Below are positions 14,982 through 20,883 of a DNA stretch of 21,291 bases, one piece after another. The stretch comes from a virus. Every line of letters starts with the position of its first letter. The stretch's first letter is position 1. Under the pieces are notes generated by a model that did no database searches, was not told the origin of the DNA, and saw only the letters and a list, made by a program, of their open reading frames with translations. The stretch is taken from positions 1 through 21,291 of the IMG/VR virus record IMGVR_UViG_3300044998_001408. The stretch is one strand, 5' to 3'. The position numbers and the translations under genes are program-made.

Positions 14982-16590
14982 TGACTCCTGCCTTCTTGTA
15001 CTGTTGGATCGCCTCCGCCAGCTTCCGCGCCGCCTCCTTCGTCCGATCGTCGCTCGCAGAACCCAGCCCGCTCGTCACGCTGCTTGTCCCATCGGGGAAC
15101 AACAGCGCCATAATTTCATCCACATCATCCTCGCCCATCGCGTTCAAGATCAACCGTGTCGCAAGTTCTTCGTCCAACAGCATCAACTGCTGCCCGTTCA
15201 GCGTCAGCGCGGTAACCACCGCCTGCACCGCCGCCTGGACATCCTTCTCGAGGATCGGCGGAAAATCGATGTCAAGATACGTATTCACCCTAGTATTCCA
15301 AACGATCTTCTCTTCCTTCTCGCCCTCGTCCTCGATGATCTCCACATGCCCAAGTTTCTTCACATCAGAGTTGTACTTCACCGCCTGCAACATCACATAC
15401 TCGAAGATCTGCTTCAACACATCCGTCCAGAACGTCTGCCCCTCCTTCATCCCCAATTCCGTCGGACGGTCCATCGTCTTTGCCGTGGCAAACGTCCCCA
15501 CCGAAACGTCCCCAAAATACGTCTCAGGCAGTCCCAGCCCAGCCGCCGCCATCAACAGGAAACGCCGCCCATCGTCTGCAGAGATCGCCGCTCCGCGCAA
15601 CTGCATCGGTTGCAGGTCCGTTCCTTCACCCAAAAACGCCATCGCGCCCGTCACAGGCGGCGGGTTCGTCTCATCGCCCATTCCGCCGCCAGCCGCCAGT
15701 GTCGTTGCCATCTTCGCACGCTCTGCCGCGATTGCCTTCTTCCCGCCCTTCGTGATCCGCTTCCAGGCAAATCGGCTGTACGCCCGCATCAGCGAAGCCA
15801 CATCCTCCAAAAATTCCTTGTATGCCCGCGCCCAGTCAATCGCTGCATACACCTGGCTCACCCCGAACTTCCATCCGCTCATCCCGCCCGCCCGCGCATG
15901 GAACACAGGCGCATCCCACTCGATCTCCATCCCCCCGATCCTCGCAAGCCTCTTCACGGGCTTGTATCGCCAATCGGGATAGCAGGCTGTCCTGTTGCGC
16001 GTAATGCGCCGCCCGCGTGAGTCAATGCCCTTCTCAGTCCATTGTCGGACGTAAAACCACGGCGTCTTCGCATCCTCGGGGTCGCTGATGATCTCCGTGA
16101 TCTCATCGAATGGCAGCGTCCTCACCCTTACTCTGCCGTCTGTTGGTCGCGTGAAAAATACGAAGAAAATATTCCCGTCAACCTCAATGTCCACCTGCTT
16201 CAACATCTGCGCCTGGTGGCTCGTCAACTCCGCGCGGTTCTTGGGATCGTCCCAAAACGCCTGCAGGACTTTGTTCAACGTACCGTTGCTGTACTTGATA
16301 TTGATCCCCTGCGCCCAGATATACAACGCTTTCACCATCACGCCGCGTTTGATGATCGGATTCTTGATGAACATCACCCGCGCCAGGTCGGTGATCTTCC
16401 TCAAACCGCCTCGGCTGAACTCATGCTCACCATCCAACATCAACCGCATCCAGTTCGCATCTTCCAGGGCAAGCTCCAGCTCCGCCAGTCGCTCGCTCAA
16501 AACCTCCGTGTTGAAACTGCTCTGACGCACTTCCTGCATCAAAGCCTCATTCAACTCCATCAACTGCGTTTTCGTCACTCGTCCAGCCAT
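14962..16590 (-). CDS. Portal protein
   Basis: A protein of 542 residues from the ATG at 16590 (MAGRVTKTQ), with AGGA 6 nt upstream; the in-frame extension to 16617 falls in element R11. It has the position (after the large terminase) and pattern of phage portals: an N-terminal helical part, ARVMFIKNPIIKRGVMVKALYIWAQG, a strand-rich DIEVDGNIFFVFFTRPTDGRVRVRTLPFDEI segment, FKFGV-type crown motifs (MSGWKFGVSQVYAAIDWARAYKEFLED), and LGLPETYFGDVSVGTFATAKT ahead of long C-terminal helices. The dodecamer forms the DNA channel and docks the terminase. It overlaps the minor head gene. Confidence 0.93.
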   Translation of the reverse strand: MAGRVTKTQLMELNEALMQEVRQSSFNTEVLSERLAELELALEDANWMRLMLDGEHEFSRGGLRKITDLARVMFIKNPIIKRGVMVKALYIWAQGINIKYSNGTLNKVLQAFWDDPKNRAELTSHQAQMLKQVDIEVDGNIFFVFFTRPTDGRVRVRTLPFDEITEIISDPEDAKTPWFYVRQWTEKGIDSRGRRITRNRTACYPDWRYKPVKRLARIGGMEIEWDAPVFHARAGGMSGWKFGVSQVYAAIDWARAYKEFLEDVASLMRAYSRFAWKRITKGGKKAIAAERAKMATTLAAGGGMGDETNPPPVTGAMAFLGEGTDLQPMQLRGAAISADDGRRFLLMAAAGLGLPETYFGDVSVGTFATAKTMDRPTELGMKEGQTFWTDVLKQIFEYVMLQAVKYNSDVKKLGHVEIIEDEGEKEEKIVWNTRVNTYLDIDFPPILEKDVQAAVQAVVTALTLNGQQLMLLDEELATRLILNAMGEDDVDEIMALLFPDGTSSVTSGLGSASDDRTKEAARKLAEAIQQYKKAGVNGHEPA

Positions 16591-16604
16591 AACATTCCTA
16601 GTCT

Positions 16605-16650
16605 CTCCCCTCCCCATTACTTCGTAATGGAGAGGGGTCGGGTGGAGGGG
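16605..16650. repeat. Palindromic GC-rich element R11
   Basis: 14-bp stem with one mismatch (16607-16620 with 16624-16637, TTC loop) and a TCGGGTGGAGGGG tail directly abutting the large terminase stop (16651-16653). It ends 15 nt before the portal ATG. Confidence 0.85.
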
Positions 16651-18252
16651 TCACACGGGGCTTATACTCACCCTCTCCTCGTAGACAAACTCGTTCTCAT
16701 CATCCTGCTCAAGTTCTTTTATCGCTTCGACAATCCCCCGCAGTTTGTTGAAGCCAGTGCTGCTGCCGTCCACCTGGTCTTTGAAGCGCGCCTTCGGGAA
16801 AGCCGCCAACTCGTCCAGGTACTCGTCGATCCAACCGCCGCTTACAAGGCGCACCCGTCCTGCCTGTGCCTTCGAAGCGAACGGTCCCGCATTTGTTTCC
16901 TTATCGCCAGTAACCTGCTCGAAAAAGCCATACAGACCGTGATCGGCAAGGTTAGCATTCGTCGCTCTGGCGCTGTCCAACCCTGCGCTGCCAGGGTCTT
17001 GCGGATGCACAATCATGTGCGCGCCGTAGGTCTTGTAATCCTCGACCCCCAGTTCGATCATCTTCGCCTCGCGCTCCGCCGAAGACACCTGATCCTTCCA
17101 CACATGCTCGATGTAAATGTAATCATCCCGCCCCCACGAAATGACCACCCGCGAAGACCTCGCCCCGCCGCCAGCCGTTGCCGCCTTGTCCCACGCGCTC
17201 AAGCGTGCGTATACATTATTGCCAGGCCCGCTCGGTACTTCCACGAACCAATCCCGCTTGAACATCGTGCCCTCGCGCGAATAAGGCGCTTGCTGGTAAA
17301 GCGACTCGAAGTCATACAGCCCAAGGTCCGCACGGGTTGACTTCAAAAAACCTTCGTCGTACCACGACGGGCACAACGCCTCTCCCGCTTTCCGCGCCAG
17401 CGGGTCGCTCAAAGGCAGGAAAACACCCTCGCGCATCCTCTTTCGCTGTTCCGCTTCTGTTGCAGGGTATTTTTCCAACGCCAGCCCAGGCATACAAACG
17501 ATCTGCCACTGGCTTGCCAGCGGGTCGCTCACCATCCTCTGCATCAGCCTGCCCGCCAGGTCGTCTAGATGCCAGCGCGTGTGGAAGATCACCACAGCTG
17601 CATTAGGACGCAGGCGCGTGCGAGCCGCGCTCTTGAACCAATCATCCACCAACTCGCGCCGCGATTCGCTCTCGGCTTCTTCGCGGTTCTTGAATGGATC
17701 ATCGATGATGAATAGATGCGCAGGCAGGCCTGTAATACCGCCGCCCACGCCAGCCGCTTTCACACCGCCCCGATACGGTCTCGCCAGATCCCAATTCTCG
17801 GTCGAGCGCGAATCACTGCTCAATTCGACGGGCATGATCTTGTCGCTTTTCGTGCCGAAGATCGCCTGATATTCTGGGGCGACGATCTGGTCGCGGATGA
17901 ATCGGCTGTGGCGGGTTGCCAGGCTGTCGCCGTATGAGGTTAAGATTACGTGACTGTCTGGCAGAATACCCAATAACCACGCGGGGAAATTGCGGCTGGC
18001 AATCTGGCTTTTCCCGTGTTGCGGAGGCATGAAGATCATCAGGCGTCCGATGCCTCGCTTCCCGCCGCTTGCAATATACAGTGCCACTTCCTGCAATTTC
18101 GCAGCCAACAGCCGCACATGCGGCGGCGTTTCATAACGCGGATCTACATACTGGCAATACGCCAGAAAATTACGCCGCGCCGCCTTGCGCAGTCGCTTTT
18201 CTTCAGCGGCATCGCGTGGAGTGATCGTGATGTTCGAAACCGCAGGCAGCAT
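16651..18252 (-). CDS. terL: Terminase large subunit
   Basis: The packaging motor: an ATPase that pumps DNA and a nuclease that cuts it. Length is 533 residues from the ATG at 18252; a GTG at 18255 is also possible and overlaps the small-subunit stop. Motifs (numbered from the GTG) are MPPQHGKS (76-83), a variant Walker A; LFIIDDPF (about 181-188), Walker B; VVIFHTRWH (221-229), a coupling motif; and in the nuclease half acidic residues in SAWDKAAT (D355), HPQDPGSAG (D420) and FKDQVDG (about 492-496), which fit the RNase H-like metal triad. This is a full-length protein with no frameshift. Its C-terminus ends beside element R11. Confidence 0.95.
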   Translation of the reverse strand: MLPAVSNITITPRDAAEEKRLRKAARRNFLAYCQYVDPRYETPPHVRLLAAKLQEVALYIASGGKRGIGRLMIFMPPQHGKSQIASRNFPAWLLGILPDSHVILTSYGDSLATRHSRFIRDQIVAPEYQAIFGTKSDKIMPVELSSDSRSTENWDLARPYRGGVKAAGVGGGITGLPAHLFIIDDPFKNREEAESESRRELVDDWFKSAARTRLRPNAAVVIFHTRWHLDDLAGRLMQRMVSDPLASQWQIVCMPGLALEKYPATEAEQRKRMREGVFLPLSDPLARKAGEALCPSWYDEGFLKSTRADLGLYDFESLYQQAPYSREGTMFKRDWFVEVPSGPGNNVYARLSAWDKAATAGGGARSSRVVISWGRDDYIYIEHVWKDQVSSAEREAKMIELGVEDYKTYGAHMIVHPQDPGSAGLDSARATNANLADHGLYGFFEQVTGDKETNAGPFASKAQAGRVRLVSGGWIDEYLDELAAFPKARFKDQVDGSSTGFNKLRGIVEAIKELEQDDENEFVYEERVSISPV

Positions 18253-18968
18253 CACTCCGTCTCACTTTCCCCACTCTCCAAACCTGTCCTGAGCGTAAGT
18301 GAAGGATCATTTGGGGAGGGGTCGGGGGTGGGGTAAAACATCCCCGCCAGTTCCTCAGCGCCTTGTGCCAGATCGTCCAGCGTGGATTCATCCAACTCAT
18401 GCGCGCCGCCGTCCGCCTTGCGTTTCAACACCGCCGCAACCTGGTTCAGCGGCACGTAATCGCCAGTCATCTCCATGTACAACTTCAAATGGTTGAAAAA
18501 CTTGTAATCCTCGCCAGACTTTTTCATGCCGTTGATCAAATTCATAAATGAGTCCGCTCGATGCTCCCACAACTCAAGCGTCTGCATTACGCCAATCATC
18601 CCTTCGATGGCGGGGTTCTTCTTCTTCCACAAACTGATTGCGCGGTCGCTCGATAGGCTGAGATATTTTGTAGCCAAATCCTCTTGTGTTCTCGGTTCCC
18701 GCCCTTCCAGCGGAGTGGACGCCCACGCGATGTAACACGCCTGTCGCCACGTCCAACCGCTCTCGACCAGCATTTCAAACCGCCCGAACCATGCGGGCGC
18801 ATCTGGCTTGCCCTTCAACGCAAAAAAAGCGGAACGTCCCGCTTCCGAAATCAAGCGTGCCTGGTCTTGCGGAATATTCTCCAGTTCCACCTCTGGCAGG
18901 TCCAATGCCAGGGCAAGCTGGGTATATTCTTCGGATAACTTGAAACTTAAAGGTCTTGCTAACGGCAT
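18252..18968 (-). CDS. Terminase small subunit-like protein
   Basis: A 238-residue protein whose stop overlaps the large subunit start, the usual arrangement. A helical stretch RTQEDLATKYLSLSSDRAISLWKKK (about 93-117) is a candidate helix-turn-helix for recognising the packaging site, followed by helices suited to oligomerisation (FMNLINGMKKSGEDYKFFNHLKLYMEMTGD). GGAG lies 7 nt before the ATG. Residues 212-235 (YPTPDPSPNDPSLTLRTG onward) are the translation of element R12 with a nested CTGAG-type repeat, so the natural end probably lay near residue 210. The assignment rests on position and layout, less on sequence. Confidence 0.8.
   Translation of the reverse strand: MPLARPLSFKLSEEYTQLALALDLPEVELENIPQDQARLISEAGRSAFFALKGKPDAPAWFGRFEMLVESGWTWRQACYIAWASTPLEGREPRTQEDLATKYLSLSSDRAISLWKKKNPAIEGMIGVMQTLELWEHRADSFMNLINGMKKSGEDYKFFNHLKLYMEMTGDYVPLNQVAAVLKRKADGGAHELDESTLDDLAQGAEELAGMFYPTPDPSPNDPSLTLRTGLESGESETE
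18269..18333. repeat. Palindromic element R12 with nested second repeat, in the TerS C-terminus
   Basis: Arms CCCCACTCTCCAAA (18269-18282) and TTTGGGGAGGGG (18310-18321) with a TCGGGGGTGGGG tail. The loop is replaced by a 27-nt CTGAG-type repeat. It lies 17 nt upstream of the large terminase ATG. Confidence 0.85.
18283..18309. repeat. CTGAG...GAAG dispersed repeat S3
   Basis: CCTGTCCTGAGCGTAAGTGA then AGGATCA, sitting exactly between the two arms of R12. Same class as S1 and S2 and in the same orientation. Confidence 0.75.
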
Positions 18969-18982
18969 AATTTACTCCGTGT

Positions 18983-19273
18983 TCACGGGTACAAAATCTG
19001 CCAAAGGCGGATGAAAACGTCGCCTACGATCAGCGGGACTAGGATCCACAACAGACGGTATCCGACCAGGTACGTGCGCCACATCACGTTAACCTTGCCC
19101 AAGTCGTCGTGATACGCTCGCATGAACATCACGAACAATCGCTGCGTTTCCAAAACCATACGGCTCTCTTTTGAAAGGGACTTATTCGCCAGCATCGCGT
19201 CAATGGATTTGCTGTACTGATCCAGCAAAGCCTCTTCCACTTTCCTTCCAGACGTAGTGGTCTCTCCGCTCAT
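18983..19273 (-). CDS. Small membrane-anchored protein (possible lysis/holin-like)
   Basis: A protein of 96 residues from the ATG at 19273 (MSGETTTSG); the longer in-frame ATG at 19348 would overlap the SH3b gene by 60 nt. The N-terminal two thirds are helical and charged (EEALLDQYSKSIDAMLANKS, ESRMVLETQRLFVMFMRAYHDD), and the C-terminus is one membrane helix (YLVGYRLLWILVPLIVGDVFI). The shape, a soluble helix plus one C-terminal membrane span, recalls XhlA-type and other lysis helper proteins. It sits with the holin-like and SH3b genes, 14 nt from each neighbour. Function is inferred from architecture only. Confidence 0.65.
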   Translation of the reverse strand: MSGETTTSGRKVEEALLDQYSKSIDAMLANKSLSKESRMVLETQRLFVMFMRAYHDDLGKVNVMWRTYLVGYRLLWILVPLIVGDVFIRLWQILYP

Positions 19274-19287
19274 AAAATCGCCGCCTA

Positions 19288-19656
19288 CTAGGGCTTCGGT
19301 CCGCTGTATCCCTGACTGCGCAGATACTGATCTACCGCCGCCATCCATGTATACACGTTCGACGGAATTGCGGCTGTAGGAACTCCTGACGTGGGCGGAT
19401 GCAATGGAGAACTGATTGTGCTCGTCTGCTCACGTGCGTAGATGATGTTTCCGATGGCAAGACACGCATATTCCTGCACGCGTTCATCGCCGCGGCTCAC
19501 CCGCGCCCACACCTGGTTCCCTTGCGCGAACACATCCATTGCCCTGAAACCCTCGCCGTTCGACATGACCCGCATGATCGTGCCAGTCTTCGTATCGGGT
19601 TTCGAGCGGACATTCAGTCCGCTCTTATTCACCACTACAAACACACGCTCTGTCAT
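19288..19656 (-). CDS. SH3b-domain protein
   Basis: A 122-residue protein starting 1 nt after the holin-like stop, so probably translationally coupled. Residues 1-75 form a bacterial SH3 domain: VNKSGLNVRSKPDTKTGTIMRV, the hallmark G-L-N-V-R-S, then NQVWARVSRG and YACLAIGNIIYA. Such domains bind cell wall peptides and are common on phage lysins. A Ser/Pro/Thr linker and a C-terminal helix (MAAVDQYLRSQGYSG) follow. No catalytic peptidoglycan domain or signal peptide is visible, so this is not a complete endolysin; it may target a partner to the wall or stay in the cytoplasm until lysis. Confidence 0.8.
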   Translation of the reverse strand: MTERVFVVVNKSGLNVRSKPDTKTGTIMRVMSNGEGFRAMDVFAQGNQVWARVSRGDERVQEYACLAIGNIIYAREQTSTISSPLHPPTSGVPTAAIPSNVYTWMAAVDQYLRSQGYSGPKP

Positions 19657-19657
19657 G

Positions 19658-20065
19658 CTATCCCCCTGGCGTATGTTGGAAGCTCTTCAACGTGTCCTTC
19701 AGTCCAAAGCTGGCGAGGATGGTCACGATCAAGGTCAATGCAACCGCCACCGAAGGCTGCGCGGCTTCAGGGATCGCCGAAAGCAATGCGTTGAAAAAGA
19801 AAATGACGCTCATCGCAATCGAAGCCGTAAGCGCCGAACCCCAGCCGCTGATGTCCTTTCCGACCAAATGCGAGATCGACTTCAGCCCTTGCGTCACCAA
19901 TAGACCGATCACGATCACGATCAGGTTCTCAATTTCCACAGGCAGGGTAACGCCGCCTTCCTCCGCAGGCACAACATCCTGTGCCACAGGCGCGGCAAGC
20001 GCGGGGCTGGCAAAAACGAACGCCACCCCAATAACCAGAACAACCGAAACAAACAACTTTTTCAT
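19658..20065 (-). CDS. Holin-like membrane protein
   Basis: A protein of 135 residues from the ATG at 20065, with AAAGGAG upstream; a longer in-frame ATG at 20209 would read through element R13. It begins with a signal-like segment (MKKLFVSVVLVIGVAFVFA then SPALA, a plausible signal peptidase site). Membrane helices follow at about 46-62 (ENLIVIVIGLLVTQGLK), about 79-101 (LTASIAMSVIFFFNALLSA) and about 106-125 (VAVALTLIVTILASFGL). Small size, several membrane spans and first place in the late operon next to an SH3b protein fit a holin, which would time lysis. The short C-terminus is basic. Other small membrane proteins cannot be excluded. Confidence 0.7.
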   Translation of the reverse strand: MKKLFVSVVLVIGVAFVFASPALAAPVAQDVVPAEEGGVTLPVEIENLIVIVIGLLVTQGLKSISHLVGKDISGWGSALTASIAMSVIFFFNALLSAIPEAAQPSVAVALTLIVTILASFGLKDTLKSFQHTPGG

Positions 20066-20101
20066 CCTGTATCTCCTTTTTTCTTCCCTCTCCATCTCTC
20101 T

Positions 20102-20160
20102 CCCCTCCCCAAATGCCGCTCTTGCTCTTTGGCATTTGGGGAGGGATCGGAGGAGGGGGT
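20102..20160. repeat. Palindromic GC-rich element R13
   Basis: Perfect 15-bp stem (20103-20117 with 20131-20145) and 13-nt loop, with an ATCGGAGGAGGGGG-type tail. It lies between the leader terminator and the holin-like gene, in its 5' untranslated region. Confidence 0.88.
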
Positions 20161-20181
20161 GGATTCTCCGCTCAGGGAAAC

Positions 20182-20218
20182 AAAAAGCGCCCGCGTGACA
20201 AATCGTCACGCAGGCGCT
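20182..20218 (-). terminator. Intrinsic terminator in the late leader
   Basis: On the minus strand a 14-bp stem (arms 20205-20218 and 20186-20199, 5-nt loop) is followed by TTTTTG. The one variable pair is a U-G wobble in the minus-strand RNA but a C-A mismatch in the plus-strand RNA, and only the minus strand has the T run. It lies about 120 nt upstream of the holin-like ATG, inside the leader transcribed from the two promoters. No promoter is visible between it and the first late gene. Confidence 0.88.
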
Positions 20219-20250
20219 CTACCTGCAATCTTGACCTCGCCTGCCTTCGG

Positions 20251-20283
20251 CCCTCCCACTCTGGGTGGGATCGGGGGGTAGGG
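20251..20283. repeat. Degenerate palindromic element R14
   Basis: TCCCAC/GTGGGA stem (20254-20259 with 20265-20270) and a TCGGGGGGTAGGG tail in the same orientation as the other elements. It lies in the leader between the second promoter and the terminator. Confidence 0.6.
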
Positions 20284-20316
20284 CTATGGTCAGCGGAGAT
20301 ATTCAGTTACATCAAA

Positions 20317-20344
20317 ATTTTAACAAATGTTCTACAAAAGTCAA
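20317..20344 (-). promoter_or_regulatory. Near-consensus promoter P2
   Basis: Minus strand TTGACT (20344-20339), 16-nt spacer, TAAAAT (20322-20317). Start expected near 20310. The region between and downstream is AT-rich, unlike the rest of the window. It lies between the upstream hairpin and the leader terminator. Confidence 0.6.
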
Positions 20345-20358
20345 GTCTTTAATTAAAA

Positions 20359-20398
20359 CGCAAGCGGACGGCCTGAGGGGGGCAGGTCGCCCGCTTGC
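20359..20398 (-). terminator. Hairpin at predicted +1 of P1, terminator-like
   Basis: 14-bp stem (20385-20398 with 20360-20373) with one mismatch and one G-U pair, an 11-nt C-rich loop, and GTTTTAATT after it on the minus strand. It begins within one or two nt of the predicted start of promoter P1. It could end upstream transcripts, truncate P1 transcripts, or act as a 5' RNA structure. Confidence 0.6.
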
Positions 20399-20405
20399 AA
20401 AGTGA

Positions 20406-20433
20406 ATTATACGCAAGTGAGTCCGTTTGTCAA
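20406..20433 (-). promoter_or_regulatory. Perfect consensus sigma-70 promoter P1
   Basis: Minus strand TTGACA (20433-20428), 16-nt spacer, TATAAT (20411-20406), both hexamers exact. Start expected near 20399. It points into the late operon and is the best promoter in the window. Its -35 overlaps the stop codon of the 45-codon ORF. Confidence 0.75.
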
Positions 20434-20567
20434 TATGTTCGCCGCAAGGTTTCAGAGATCCATCCTTGCGGCGCCATCTCATACCCATGCCAATCCAGCC
20501 AGACATGGACAATCGACGCCGCCAGCCTCGGAAACCGTCGCACGATGAAAGTCGCTATCAGATACAT
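20430..20567 (-). CDS. Possible small ORF of 45 codons
   Basis: An ATG at 20567 preceded by CTGGAGGATGC (GGAGG, 4-nt spacing) opens a 45-residue frame: a hydrophobic start (MYLIATFIVRRFPRLAASIV) and a Trp-containing end (HVWLDWHGYEMAPQGWISET). The frame stays open upstream to an ATG at 20723, but only the shorter start has a good ribosome site. No family recognised. It ends within the -35 of P1. It may be a real small gene or chance. Confidence 0.3.
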   Translation of the reverse strand: MYLIATFIVRRFPRLAASIVHVWLDWHGYEMAPQGWISETLRRTY

Positions 20568-20587
20568 GCATCCTCCAGGAAATGAAA

Positions 20588-20612
20588 TTGCCCCATCCAA
20601 AGAATGGGGCAA
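20588..20612 (-). terminator. Hairpin, possible weak terminator
   Basis: Perfect 9-bp inverted repeat TTGCCCCAT / ATGGGGCAA with a 7-nt loop. On the minus strand it is followed by a T-rich stretch (TTTCATTTCC). It could end the transcript of the gene at the right edge. It lies about 10 nt above the ribosome site of the 45-codon ORF. Confidence 0.45.
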
Positions 20613-20883
20613 AATAAAAACAGAACAGATAGATTCATCCCTTGGAGGGGACACGAGCATGATTATAACCACGTCGCACCGCTCTCCACCTTTCAGATCA
20701 TTAACAGTAAAACCGCATTTCACCCCACGGCAGTTTCAACGATCAGGATCTGTTTTATTCTATATGGTCTCGATACTTGAAAGGTATCTTGCATATGTGT
20801 CTTTGAAAGAGAGCAACGGCTTGCTTTACAGGCAGCGGGCGGGGTAGATAATGCCCATTTGCCGATAAAGCCTAAAGTGTGGA
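20613..20883. other. Intergenic region without recognisable gene
   Basis: About 270 bp below the edge gene, more AT-rich than the rest. Short frames are open on both strands, but none has a ribosome site together with a recognisable protein. A 5-bp palindrome (GATAC...GTATC) near 20770-20790 and a lone TATAAT-like hexamer near 20660 lack partners, so I assign nothing. Confidence 0.5.

Larger units (their letters stand above)
20182..20399 (-). ncRNA. Candidate leader or small RNA
   Basis: The interval from the predicted start of the consensus promoter (about 20399) to the terminator T run would make a transcript of about 218 nt with a stable hairpin at its very 5' end and an intrinsic terminator at its 3' end. 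It has no convincing ORF. It may be a true small RNA, or an attenuated leader of the late operon. A second promoter inside it would give a shorter form of about 130 nt. Confidence 0.4.

Noticed and set aside
12565-16020. Long plus-strand ORFs (12565-13800, 13797-14984, 14590-16020)
   Set aside because: They are shadows opposite protease, minor head and portal genes, with Arg/Pro/His-rich translations and no ribosome sites.
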